Shown piece after piece: positions 1-8,610 of a stretch of DNA of 64,000 nt. The notes beneath the pieces were generated by a model. The model had not been told where the DNA came from. It saw only the letters and a program-made list of their open reading frames with translations, and did no database searches. The stretch lies in contig JAPPUL010000073.1 in assembly GCA_026874595.1 (NCBI GenBank), positions 1,325,973 through 1,389,972 of the forward strand, in the 5' to 3' direction. Source of the stretch: Sipunculus nudus (taxonomy: Eukaryota; Annelida; Sipuncula; Golfingiida; Sipunculidae). The stretch's first letter is position 1. Every line of letters starts with the position of its first letter. The position numbers and the translations under genes are program-made.

Positions 1-642
1 AAGAACTTCAATACGCTTAAGAACCTCTTCCCTAGAAAGTTCAAAAGATAAAGATTTTTTAGATAAAAATGTAATAACTTTATCAAAATCATCATCAGGA
101 ACAAAAACAGAATCCGCTATAGAAGGTGTTCCCTTGTGGAACACAAAATAGGTATAATAAGAATACCCAACCTTCCGATATGATACAGATAGCGTCTGAT
201 AGCCTTTACTAAGTAATGCCCTTTTGAAAAAAAAAGACTTTTTAAGCTTTGTCAAAATATAAAAAACAGGTTCATCCAAAGTTACAAACTTATTATAAAA
301 TGCAACGAAGTTATCTTTTTCAAGCATATAAGAAGATTTTATAACCTTAGAATTTATAACCGCCTCAAGCCTCTTTGAAGCTTTATCTTGCAAAGCCTTA
401 GAAAAACGCAATGATGATAAATTAAAATTATTCCTCATGCCATTTGCAAACTCAAAAAGCTTATCCTCCTCAGAAGATGCTTTTTTAGCCGGAATCAAAA
501 TCATAGAATGCTTAGGCAGTTTAGAAGGTAGCGCATAAACAGAATTATAAGAAAAAATAGAAATATAAATAAATCCAAGAATAAAGCTAATAAAGTTTAA
601 AAACAAATCTCTAAATAAAACTAAACGCCAAAACCAAAACAT
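1..642 (-). CDS. Exported or membrane-anchored hypothetical protein, C-terminus beyond the left edge
   Basis: An open frame runs leftwards off the window from an ATG at 642, giving 214 codons without a stop. An in-frame TAG lies about eight codons upstream, so this ATG is the first possible start. The first 35 residues hold a tryptophan/phenylalanine-rich hydrophobic stretch that could be a signal peptide or membrane anchor. A mixed alpha/beta-looking region follows, with many Lys, Ser and Phe. I do not recognise a family. It is transcribed divergently from the ABC exporter gene. The call rests on the long open frame, the hydrophobic N-terminus and natural composition. The function is unknown. 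Confidence 0.7.
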   Translation of the reverse strand, partial: MFWFWRLVLFRDLFLNFISFILGFIYISIFSYNSVYALPSKLPKHSMILIPAKKASSEEDKLFEFANGMRNNFNLSSLRFSKALQDKASKRLEAVINSKVIKSSYMLEKDNFVAFYNKFVTLDEPVFYILTKLKKSFFFKRALLSKGYQTLSVSYRKVGYSYYTYFVFHKGTPSIADSVFVPDDDFDKVITFLSKKSLSFELSREEVLKRIEVL

Positions 643-696
643 AAATAAAATATACGGAACGATCTACAAATAATGTGAGTGTTTAAAACAAAAAAG

Positions 697-735
697 AATA
701 AATAGAATTAATAAATAGAATTAATAAATAGAATT
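697..735. repeat. Three tandem copies of a 13-bp unit
   Basis: The unit aataaatagaatt occurs three times head to tail between two divergent genes. Two copies of a 10-bp aaaaacaatt-like unit follow directly. It shares its 13-bp period with arrays near 23 kb, 40.8 kb and 54.8 kb, but not their sequence. Confidence 0.8.
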
Positions 736-935
736 AAAAACAATTAAAAACAATTTATTAAAGTATATTTGGCGCTCTATAAAAAAATGTAGATTATATA
801 AAAGATTATATAATTAATATACTCTTAATATACTCTTAATCAATAGAAGGATTTTTAAAACCTACTAAGAGAAACAGTATATAAAATCTTAAGAATATCA
901 AATGTTTAAGAAATAGTTAGTAAACTATAATAGTC

Positions 936-2822
936 ATGGAAAAACAGGATATAGATAAAGAAATAGATAAAGTGCAAAATCCACAAACAAACAAACAAAA
1001 AACAAAAAACAAAAAACAACAAAAAATAGACAGCAAGATACTAAAACTAATTTGGCAGCTTATAACCCCTCATAAATATAAACTTATCCTGTCAATAGCC
1101 ATACTCCTTATAAGCAAGGGACTATTAGTATTTATCCCAATAGGTATAAAGTTTGGTGTAGATATCTTAATTCAAAAACCCATAGAAGTTAACCTATTTG
1201 GACAACAAATATACTACTCAAACACTCTAAGCTTATACAACATAGGCTCACTCCTATTTGCAATACTCCTAGCCCAATATATAGCAACATATATTCAAAT
1301 ATACCTAACAAATAAAGTCGGCCTTGAAATGATGCGTCAACTAAGAGAACAGGTATTTCAACATACAATAAACCAATCAATAAAATTTTATAACAAAAAT
1401 AGAATAGGACTACTCCTAACACGCATAGTTCACGATATACAAACACTAAATGAACTATTTGTAACAGGTATCCCAACAATATTTGGTGACCTCTTTCTAG
1501 TCCTAAGCATATTAGTTATGTCCTTTTTCCTAGATTTTAAACTAGCTCTAGTAAGCCTCGTCACACTCCCATTCCTATACCTAGGCATGATGATATTTAA
1601 ACGATATTCAAGAAAATCATTCCTAGCCATAAGAACAAAATTAGCTAATATGAATGCATTCTTACAATCAGCCGTAAGCGGTATAAAAATAGTCCAATCA
1701 TTTAATCGACAAGCCAAAATGTATCGAATATTTACAAGACTACAAAAAAACTATTTCCTCGAATACTTACGCACAGTTAAAATCTATTCTTACTACTTCC
1801 CCGTACTAGACTCCTTCAGCGTCCTGTCTCGTGTGTTTATAATCTTATTTGGCTCCTACTGGATTTACACCGGCAGCAGCGACATTGCAAGCCTAATTGC
1901 ATTCCTTTTCTTCTCGCAAATGTTCTTCCACCCACTAAGAGAATTAAGCGATCAATATAGCGTCCTACAATCAGCTCTAGCATCAGGCGAGAAGATTTTC
2001 GGACTCCTTAATACAGACGAAAAAATCCCAGAAGGAAACTACAACCCATATATATCTAACTCAAACTCAAAAGCAGATCCCAAAACCGGAATGCAAGGGC
2101 AAATAACATTTGAAAATGTACGCTTTTCATATGACGAAGACACAAAAGTCTTAAAAAATATAAACTTCCAAGTAAATGCAGGTGAGAAAATCGCACTAGT
2201 CGGACTTACAGGTTGCGGCAAAAGCACTATAGTAAATCTAATAAGCAGAATGTATGACAACTTCACCGGAGAAATAAAAATAGACGGAATATCAATCCGG
2301 GAATATAAAAAATCAGCTCTCCGAAAAAGCATAGCATATATGCTACAAGACATTTATATTTTCTCTCAAACCGTAAAGGAAAACATAAGCCTATTTAATA
2401 AAGATATTAAAGAAGAACAGATAATAGAAGCAGCAAAAACGGTCAAAGCCAATAACTTTATAGAAAAACTTGACAAAAAATATGAAACACAGCTTGGCGA
2501 ACACGGAACAGGAATATCATACGGAGAAACTCAACTACTTGCATTCTGCCGAGTAGGCCTACAAAACGCTAAAATAATTGTACTTGACGAAGCCACCTCC
2601 AATATAGATTATCAAACAGAAAAACTAATCCAAGAAAACATCTCAGAAGTCCTAAAAGATAAAACAGCTATAGTAATTGCACACAGACTCTCAACAATAA
2701 AACGTATGGATAGAATAATAGTTCTACATGAAGGACAAGTCGCAGAAGAGGGTACCCATAACCAGCTAATGGCAGCAAACGGATTATATAAAAAGTTATA
2801 CCTACTACAATTCCAAGAGTAA
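936..2822 (+). CDS. ABC exporter, fused permease and ATPase (MsbA/LmrA-like)
   Basis: This 628-residue half-transporter has a Lys/Gln-rich cytoplasmic N-terminus, a six-helix membrane domain (about residues 40-340) and a C-terminal nucleotide-binding domain (about 385-628). Walker A (GLTGCGKST) sits at residues 423-431. A Q-loop (MLQD), a Walker B with D-loop (IIVLDEATSNID) and an H-loop (AHRLSTI) follow. The signature motif is unusual, reading ISYGE where LSGGQ is expected. Family members export lipids, peptides or drugs as dimers; the substrate cannot be told. The length is normal. No clear ribosome binding site precedes the ATG. It stands alone ahead of a repeat tract and the CPBP protease gene. 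Confidence 0.9.
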   Translation: MEKQDIDKEIDKVQNPQTNKQKTKNKKQQKIDSKILKLIWQLITPHKYKLILSIAILLISKGLLVFIPIGIKFGVDILIQKPIEVNLFGQQIYYSNTLSLYNIGSLLFAILLAQYIATYIQIYLTNKVGLEMMRQLREQVFQHTINQSIKFYNKNRIGLLLTRIVHDIQTLNELFVTGIPTIFGDLFLVLSILVMSFFLDFKLALVSLVTLPFLYLGMMIFKRYSRKSFLAIRTKLANMNAFLQSAVSGIKIVQSFNRQAKMYRIFTRLQKNYFLEYLRTVKIYSYYFPVLDSFSVLSRVFIILFGSYWIYTGSSDIASLIAFLFFSQMFFHPLRELSDQYSVLQSALASGEKIFGLLNTDEKIPEGNYNPYISNSNSKADPKTGMQGQITFENVRFSYDEDTKVLKNINFQVNAGEKIALVGLTGCGKSTIVNLISRMYDNFTGEIKIDGISIREYKKSALRKSIAYMLQDIYIFSQTVKENISLFNKDIKEEQIIEAAKTVKANNFIEKLDKKYETQLGEHGTGISYGETQLLAFCRVGLQNAKIIVLDEATSNIDYQTEKLIQENISEVLKDKTAIVIAHRLSTIKRMDRIIVLHEGQVAEEGTHNQLMAANGLYKKLYLLQFQE

Positions 2823-2899
2823 TTACATATAAAATACGATAATAAACAAAACCCTCTTATAAATTTAGGATTAGATAATTATATAAAATCGATAAAGAA

Positions 2900-3070
2900 G
2901 CAAAAGTAAACAAAAGAAAACAAAAGAAAACAAAAGAAAGCAAAAGTAGGCAAAAAGAGGCAAAAGTAGGCAAAAAGAGGCAAAAAGAGGCAAAAAGAGC
3001 AAAAGTAGGCAAAAGAAAGCAAAAGTAGGCAAAAGAAAGCAAAAGTAGGCAAAAAGAGGCAAAAAGGCAA
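2900..3070. repeat. Purine-only degenerate tandem repeat next to a start codon
   Basis: Interleaved 7-9 bp units of the forms gcaaaagtag, gcaaaaagag and acaaaagaaa fill about 170 bp. The plus strand is almost free of pyrimidines other than one C per unit. The tract ends at the GTG start of the CPBP protease, so it must form that gene's 5' leader. Three overlapping Leu/Phe-rich open frames on the minus strand are artefacts of this composition. Confidence 0.85.
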
Positions 3071-3071
3071 A

Positions 3072-4067
3072 GTGGACCTTCTACAAAGCACATCGGATAA
3101 AGAAATAGTAATAAGACTCTATTATCTACTACGCATAATTTTAATACTTGCAGGCTTTATAATATTCCTCACATGGCATAAAAACTATTGGACAGGTTTG
3201 CAAGCTAAAAATAAAACTAAACATCAAAAACAGCTTTCCCCTCAAACATCTTTACAAATAGAAAAACCTATAGAAAAGCTAATACTATTACTTAGCCTTA
3301 TAATGCTTTTGATGGTATTGCCAAAAGCTCTACTCTCCCTAGCCCAAAATATAGCAGGAGAAGGAGTACAAGCGTTTGCAAGTAAATATAAGATAGTCCA
3401 AATAGTTTATTTAGTTACAGTATGCGTTGAACTTGTCCTAATAAAGCTCATAATCCTAAAAGACACCAACATAAGCATACGAGAATATATATTCTCGTAT
3501 TTGTTAAGAACGGATATTAAACATATTCAAAGAGTAGAAGGAAAAAAGGAGGGCAAAATACCAACAAGAGGGGTAGCAATAATAATTAAAGGACTTTGCC
3601 TAAGCAGCTTTGTCGCAGGTGTTTTGACTTATTTAAACAGTTTCCTTTATGAAATATATAAAAATATTAACAAAGAGAAACTAACTCGACTACAAGAATA
3701 CGATAGTAAAGATTATTTGTCAAAGATATTTATAAAAGGTGGCGGCATCGAACAAATATTAGACCCAGAAGTATTTTTGTATGTAATTATAATAATCCTA
3801 ATAGCCCCAATAATTGAAGAGATATTATTTCGAGGAACAGTTTTAGGTGTTCTATTAAATCATATGAGCTTTATTAAAGCCAATATAATAACAGCTTTAT
3901 TATTTGCTCTCATACATTTTAATATATATCTAATAATCCCGTTAATCGGTTTAGGATACGTGCTTGGACTTAGTTACGAAAAAGCCAAAACTTTATATGT
4001 CCCAATTCTGGTCCACTCATTATGGAATCAATTAAATATTGCGACATACATATTGCTATACACTTAA
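3072..4067 (+). CDS. CPBP-family intramembrane protease (Abi/CAAX-like)
   Basis: The protein has 331 residues and several membrane helices. Near the C-terminus are the family's catalytic motifs: EEILFRG (EExxxR), then FALIHFN (FxxxH), then HSLWNQL (HxxxN/B type). These residues lie in the membrane and bind a metal. Bacterial members are linked to protein processing or bacteriocin self-immunity. The role here is unknown. The start is a GTG that abuts the purine repeat, and an aaagg near it may act as the ribosome binding site. The Lys/Gln-rich loop near residues 45-60 is not part of the family core. A 24-bp perfect palindrome lies within the gene. Confidence 0.85.
   Translation: MDLLQSTSDKEIVIRLYYLLRIILILAGFIIFLTWHKNYWTGLQAKNKTKHQKQLSPQTSLQIEKPIEKLILLLSLIMLLMVLPKALLSLAQNIAGEGVQAFASKYKIVQIVYLVTVCVELVLIKLIILKDTNISIREYIFSYLLRTDIKHIQRVEGKKEGKIPTRGVAIIIKGLCLSSFVAGVLTYLNSFLYEIYKNINKEKLTRLQEYDSKDYLSKIFIKGGGIEQILDPEVFLYVIIIILIAPIIEEILFRGTVLGVLLNHMSFIKANIITALLFALIHFNIYLIIPLIGLGYVLGLSYEKAKTLYVPILVHSLWNQLNIATYILLYT
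3477..3500. other. 24-bp perfect palindrome inside the CPBP gene
   Basis: The arm ATACGAGAATAT is followed directly by its reverse complement with no spacer. It is in frame and encodes an ordinary helix segment. It could extrude as a cruciform or a hairpin in mRNA, or may be chance in AT-rich DNA. Confidence 0.7.
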
Positions 4068-4221
4068 AAACTTGATCAATAGTGCTAAATAGTGCTAAAT
4101 AGTAAAAAAGAAATACTTATCTCAAAGTAAAAAGATGGCGAATTTCATATACGATAGCTTATTATAATAAAATCTTGTGTGGGTAATTAATGAGTAGCAA
4201 AGAAAAAGCGAGGGTAAAAAG

Positions 4222-4815
4222 ATGCGCACAATAATATCGCTTGAGGCATCAGATCTAATGGAGAGTTACCGAAAGGCATTAGTTGAAGCAGGAATATATG
4301 TATTTAACGCAAGCGAGGAGAAAGATTTAAAAGAGATGGTTAAGGAGTATGAGGCAACCAGCGTCTTACTCGATATAGATTTTAGAGAATATCAAAATAT
4401 AAGTTATCTTAAAGAATTTATAAAAGAGCACCAAAACATATATATCCTTGTAGTAACGAATAACAGAAGCTATAGCCTATTAAAGGAGCTTAATGATGCA
4501 AAAGTGTATGGGATAATAAGTAAAAATGATACTGTTGAAGTCCAAATACAAAAGATAAAGCAGATATTAAGGCGGCTTAGCAAGGGATTGGAAAAGAATC
4601 GCCGACAAAACATACGAGTAAAACCATCTAAAGAAGAGCATAACATATGTGCGATGCGGGGATTTGCTATGGATACTGTATATTACAGCAGAATAGAGAA
4701 CATAAGTATAAGTGGTATATCATTCATGTTTATGGGAGAGCAACCTAAAGAGAGTATAATCTATCCAGGAAAGGGGGGTAGAATTAAAAATGGAACTCGG
4801 AAACGAATCATTTGA
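4222..4815 (+). CDS. Receiver-like/PilZ domain protein, frame broken in the PilZ domain
   Basis: Residues 1-120 resemble a response-regulator receiver: an Asp in SVLLDID, a Thr in LVVTN and a Lys in GIISK fall at the expected strand ends, although the early acidic pair is not obvious. A PilZ start follows, with RRQNIRVKP (RxxxR motif) and ISISGISF (the N/DxSxxG motif), which in PilZ proteins bind cyclic di-GMP. After residue 183 the frame turns into an unrelated Lys/Arg-rich tail. The rest of the PilZ domain continues in another frame after the G6 tract at 4773-4778. A GAGGG ribosome binding site precedes the ATG. The role is probably c-di-GMP-responsive control of motility or surface behaviour, if the product is made. 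Confidence 0.8.
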   Translation: MRTIISLEASDLMESYRKALVEAGIYVFNASEEKDLKEMVKEYEATSVLLDIDFREYQNISYLKEFIKEHQNIYILVVTNNRSYSLLKELNDAKVYGIISKNDTVEVQIQKIKQILRRLSKGLEKNRRQNIRVKPSKEEHNICAMRGFAMDTVYYSRIENISISGISFMFMGEQPKESIIYPGKGGRIKNGTRKRII

Positions 4816-4927
4816 GGTGCTAGCGCATATATTAAAACGCAGTGGACAGAGTGGGGTTTGTGTTTTTAAAGAATTTAAGGGCAACAGTAAAAACGATTTA
4901 TTCCAATATTTATTAAATCAGTTATAA
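4779..4927 (+). pseudogene. Out-of-frame 3' part of the PilZ gene
   Basis: If one G of the six-G run at 4773-4778 is disregarded, the reading frame continues from the PilZ domain to a TAA at 4925-4927. The conceptual product in this stretch has the usual PilZ C-terminal pattern: alternating hydrophobics, then ESFEVLAHILKRS, then GVCVFKEF and a final Leu-rich helix. This is too good to be chance. The gene is therefore frameshifted, phase-variable at the G tract, or mis-sequenced. Confidence 0.75.
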
Positions 4928-5045
4928 ATTCTAAAGCATCTTTAATTAGAGCAAGAATAAGCAGCTAATTCAGATAGGAAAAAGCAGGCATAAACTCATA
5001 AAATATAAAACAATAAATATGAAAAAATTATAAAAAAAATAAGCA

Positions 5046-5074
5046 TTGACAAAGTACTAAAAAATAGTTATAAT
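5046..5074 (+). promoter_or_regulatory. Perfect sigma-70 promoter of the pheA operon
   Basis: TTGACA at 5046-5051 and TATAAT at 5069-5074 are both full consensus and are separated by exactly 17 bp. Transcription would begin near 5081, about 35-45 bp before pheA, leaving no room for a leader-peptide attenuator. Confidence 0.85.
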
Positions 5075-5113
5075 TGACATCAACCACGCAGGCCAATAGG
5101 CTACAAGCAGGCT

Positions 5114-6229
5114 GTGAGGAGAGACTTGCCGGACATAGTACAAAAAATAAAGACATACAGAGAACAAATAGACCGTCTTGATGAGCAGTTGTTAAGCTTA
5201 TTAAATAAGCGTGCGGAGTGTGCTCAAAAAATAGGGCAACTTAAGGGGGATGACGGGCAAACAATATATAAGCCAGAACGAGAGCAACAGATAATAGCAA
5301 GACTCCAAGAGCAAAATAAAGGAAAGGCATTCCCAGGTCCTGCAATAGAGGCAGTATACGGCGAGATAATATCTGCGATAAGAAGCCTTGAACAAGAGTT
5401 AAAAGTCGGCTATCTAGGACCTGAGGGTTCATATACTCATCTTGCCTGTATAAAACAATTCGGTACATCAACAAAAGCCAAAGCCATCTCAAGTATAGAT
5501 GATATATTTAAAGAAGTGGAGCTTGGACAACTAGATTACGGAGTAGTCCCAGTTGAAAATTCACATGGAGGCATTGTTCATTATACCTTAGATAAATTTA
5601 TATATTCAGACCTAAAGATATGTGCAGAACGTTATATGAATATAGAGCATTGTCTTTTAAGCAATGTAGGAAACTTAAGTAAGATAAAACGTATTTATGG
5701 ACACAGTCAATCATTCACGCAGTGCAGAATATGGCTTAATAACAGTTTACCTAATGTAGAAAAAATAGAAACAAGTAGTAATTCAAAAGGTGTTAGCTTG
5801 GTAGAGTGGGATAAGTATTCTGCTGCTATAGGTAGTGAGGTAGCAGGAAAGGTATATCAAGTTGAAGTCCTTGAAAAAGGCATACAGGATACAAAACCTA
5901 ACATAACGAGATTCCTAATAATAGGAACAAAAGACCAACAAACAGAAGAAGCTCCAAGAGCTTACAAAACCTCATTAATCTGTACGATAAATGATAAAGT
6001 CGGTGCGTTAACTGATATATTAGAACCATTCTCCAAAAGAAAAATAAATTTAACAAAAATAGAATCAAGACCAAGTGGCCTAAAAGCATGGGACTACATA
6101 TTTTTTATAGATATTGAAGGATCAAGCCAAAATCAAAATATAATTGAAAGCATAAAAGAAGTTGAGAACCAATGCCTAAAAGTAAAGCAAATAGGAAGCT
6201 ATCAAAAAGGAGTATATCCAAAAAACTAA
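5114..6229 (+). CDS. pheA: Bifunctional chorismate mutase/prephenate dehydratase (P-protein)
   Basis: Converts chorismate to prephenate and then phenylpyruvate for phenylalanine synthesis. An AroQ-type helical mutase domain (about residues 5-90) contains the IDRLDEQLLSLLNKRAE pattern. The dehydratase domain starts at VGYLGPEGSYTH and carries VPVENSHGG with VHYTLD, GHSQSFTQC and the TRF motif near FLIIG. A C-terminal ACT domain has ESRPSG, the phenylalanine feedback site in this family. The length (371) is normal. The given start is GTG. A TTG at 5126 has GAGGAG four bases upstream and may be the true start. First gene of an aromatic operon with aroF and tyrA. Confidence 0.95.
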   Translation: MRRDLPDIVQKIKTYREQIDRLDEQLLSLLNKRAECAQKIGQLKGDDGQTIYKPEREQQIIARLQEQNKGKAFPGPAIEAVYGEIISAIRSLEQELKVGYLGPEGSYTHLACIKQFGTSTKAKAISSIDDIFKEVELGQLDYGVVPVENSHGGIVHYTLDKFIYSDLKICAERYMNIEHCLLSNVGNLSKIKRIYGHSQSFTQCRIWLNNSLPNVEKIETSSNSKGVSLVEWDKYSAAIGSEVAGKVYQVEVLEKGIQDTKPNITRFLIIGTKDQQTEEAPRAYKTSLICTINDKVGALTDILEPFSKRKINLTKIESRPSGLKAWDYIFFIDIEGSSQNQNIIESIKEVENQCLKVKQIGSYQKGVYPKN

Positions 6230-6414
6230 ATATAAAAAACTAAATATAAAGAAAGCATATAAAAAAGCATAAACTCCACAATGAGAACAAGCTTTCACCA
6301 AAAGCTATATTTAAGTAATCTAGAATAAAACATAAATAAACAAAGCAAAAAAAAAGATAAGCAAAAAAATATAAGTAAAAAAGAATATAAAATATAAATA
6401 AAAAGGATTAAAAG

Positions 6415-7428
6415 ATGATCATAGTATTAAAACCAGACATAAAAGATGATGAAATACAACATATAGTAAATAAAGTAGAGGAGCTAGGATTAAAAACATC
6501 TATATCAAAAGGCGAAGAAAGGTCAATAATAGGGGTGATAGGAGATGAGAGAAAACTAGAGAATAAACCTATTGAACTTATAGCAGGAGTAGAAAAGGTA
6601 ATGCCGGTATTAAAGCCCTATAAACTAGCCAGTCGAGAATTCCACCCAGAGCCAACTGAAGTAAAAGTAGGAACGGGAAAGATAGGAGGAAATGAACTAT
6701 GCATAATAGCAGGCCCTTGTACAGTAGAAACAGAAGAGCAAACAGTAAAAACAGCTAAGCAAGTAAAGCTATCTGGAGCAACGATATTGCGAGGCGGAGC
6801 CTTTAAACCAAGAACATCTCCATATACCTTTCAAGGACACGGAGAAGACGGACTAAAGATACTATCAACAGCACGAGAGGAAACAGGACTTTCCATATGT
6901 ACAGAGGTAATGGACACACGAGATGTTGAATTAGTCTATAAATATTCAGATATCCTCCAGATAGGAACAAGAAACATGCAAAACTTTAACTTATTATTAG
7001 AAGTAGGCAAAACAGACAAACCGATACTATTAAAACGCGGGATGAGCGCAACAATAAAAGAATGGCTAATGAGCTGTGAATATGTAATGTCGCAAGGCAA
7101 CGAGAAAGTGATACTGTGTGAGAGGGGAATAAGGACCTTTGAAACTAGTGTAAGAAACACACTAGACGTATCGGCAGTGCCAGTAGTAAAGGATAATAGT
7201 CACTTGCCGATAATAGTGGATCCGAGTCACGCATGCGGGTATAGAGAATACGTAGGAGCAATAGCGAAAGCAGGGATAGCGTGTGGAGCAGATGGTCTTT
7301 TAATAGAAGTCCATCATGAACCCGAGGAAGCACTTGTTGACGGACGACAAAGCTTATCCCCAGAGCAATTTGCAAACTTGATGAAAGATTTGCGTAAGGT
7401 AGCTCATGCAGTAGGTCGGGATATGTAG
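6415..7428 (+). CDS. aroF: 3-deoxy-7-phosphoheptulonate (DAHP) synthase, class I beta
   Basis: Catalyses the first step of the shikimate pathway, condensing phosphoenolpyruvate with erythrose 4-phosphate. The N-terminal 70 residues form the ferredoxin-like regulatory domain typical of beta-type enzymes (start MIIVLKPD). The barrel then shows IAGPCTVET, LRGGAFKPRTSPYTFQG, ILLKRGM, ILCERGIRTFE and DPSHACG, which supply the PEP and metal ligands. The length (337) matches Thermotoga-type enzymes. An AAGGA ribosome binding site lies about nine bases before the ATG. It follows pheA by 185 bp of AT-rich spacer and precedes tyrA by 51 bp, as expected for co-regulated aromatic genes. Confidence 0.96.
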   Translation: MIIVLKPDIKDDEIQHIVNKVEELGLKTSISKGEERSIIGVIGDERKLENKPIELIAGVEKVMPVLKPYKLASREFHPEPTEVKVGTGKIGGNELCIIAGPCTVETEEQTVKTAKQVKLSGATILRGGAFKPRTSPYTFQGHGEDGLKILSTAREETGLSICTEVMDTRDVELVYKYSDILQIGTRNMQNFNLLLEVGKTDKPILLKRGMSATIKEWLMSCEYVMSQGNEKVILCERGIRTFETSVRNTLDVSAVPVVKDNSHLPIIVDPSHACGYREYVGAIAKAGIACGADGLLIEVHHEPEEALVDGRQSLSPEQFANLMKDLRKVAHAVGRDM

Positions 7429-7479
7429 AAATCGTGGATAAAGATTAAAGACTAAAGAAGGGACTAAAGAGAAAATAGA

Positions 7480-8421
7480 TTGATAAGTGTTCAAAGGGAT
7501 ATAATATTGGAAGCAGGACAAGCAGCAGTCAAGAAGGTAAGCATAATAGGGGTTGGTTTATTGGGAGGATCGTTAGCAAAGGCTATAAAAAGCGAATATG
7601 AAGTTGAGGTAATAGGTATAGGACGTAATCAGGAGGCATTACAAGAGTGTGTATCGAAAGGTATTATAAGTCGATATGCCTTAGATTATAAAGAGGGTGT
7701 GGAGGACTCAGATATAGTTATAATTGCAACGCCTGTACAAACTATAGTGCCCATATACAAAAAAATATTGCCCTATCTGAACTCTAATGTAGTAGTAACA
7801 GATGTAGGGTCGACAAAAGTCGAAATATTAAATGAAATATCCAATATGGGAAAGAAAGCTAAAGAATTGTTTATAGGCTCACATCCGATGGCAGGAGGAG
7901 AACAAGAAGGATATAAATACTCTAACGAAGAATTATATAAAGAAAGTGTGATATTGGTTATAAAGGAGAAACATACAAACTCAACCAAACTAAAGCAAAT
8001 AAAAAGCTTGTGGGAAAAAGTCGGAGGAAACGTATGCATATTAGACAAAGAAGAGCATGATAAAATAGTCTCTCTAACAAGTCATCTCCCGCATATAATA
8101 TCAAGCTGCCTGTCGTTCACACTATTACATAGTCTCGCCTTTGAAAAAGGTATAAAAGAAGGTATATTTGGTAAGGGCTTACTAGACACAACTCGCATAT
8201 CAATGGGCGAAGTAACAATGTGGAACGATATAATAAAGACCAATAGAGAAAATATATTGGAAGGAATAAAAGTATTTAAAGATAGTATAGAAGTGTTAAA
8301 AGGCTTAATAGAGCGGATGGAAGAGGATAAGTTAAAAATATACTTATCAATGGGACGTGGATGGCGTAAAGGAATTGAGATATTTGGACAGCAGCAGGAT
8401 AGTCAGGAAACTAGTTGCTAA
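7480..8421 (+). CDS. tyrA: Prephenate dehydrogenase
   Basis: Makes 4-hydroxyphenylpyruvate from prephenate for tyrosine synthesis. The Rossmann motif is IIGVGLLGGSLAKA (about residues 22-35), followed by VIIATPV, TDVGSTK, GSHPMAGGEQ and the catalytic-region SHLPH. The protein has 313 residues and no chorismate mutase or ACT domain, so it is monofunctional. The start appears to be TTG with about 20 residues ahead of the first beta strand. No strong ribosome binding site is visible. In many bacteria aroA and cmk lie between tyrA and rpsA; here rpsA follows directly. Confidence 0.94.
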   Translation: MISVQRDIILEAGQAAVKKVSIIGVGLLGGSLAKAIKSEYEVEVIGIGRNQEALQECVSKGIISRYALDYKEGVEDSDIVIIATPVQTIVPIYKKILPYLNSNVVVTDVGSTKVEILNEISNMGKKAKELFIGSHPMAGGEQEGYKYSNEELYKESVILVIKEKHTNSTKLKQIKSLWEKVGGNVCILDKEEHDKIVSLTSHLPHIISSCLSFTLLHSLAFEKGIKEGIFGKGLLDTTRISMGEVTMWNDIIKTNRENILEGIKVFKDSIEVLKGLIERMEEDKLKIYLSMGRGWRKGIEIFGQQQDSQETSC

Positions 8422-8506
8422 ACTCTATAAAATCCACCTTATGTTCAATCTAAAAAAGCTAAATCTAAAAAAAAGCTAAAAGAGAAGAAAGTAGGGAAAA
8501 AGCTAG

Positions 8507-8560
8507 AAATAAGGAGAAATAAGGAGAAATAAAGTGGGTAGAGCGGGTAGAGCGGGTAAA
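8507..8560. repeat. Two small tandem duplications upstream of rpsA
   Basis: Two copies of the 10-bp unit aaggagaaat are followed by two copies of the 10-bp unit gtagagcggg. Both carry ribosome-binding-site-like GGAG or GGG but no gene start follows closely. Confidence 0.7.
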
Positions 8561-8610
8561 GTAGTGTAGGAAATAAAATAAAATAGATATGAGAGAAAAC
8601 AGTTAAAACA

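Noticed and set aside
2857-3093. Three overlapping Leu/Phe-rich open frames on the minus strand
   Set aside because: They arise from reading the complement of a purine-only repeat; composition is unnatural and no start signal is seen.
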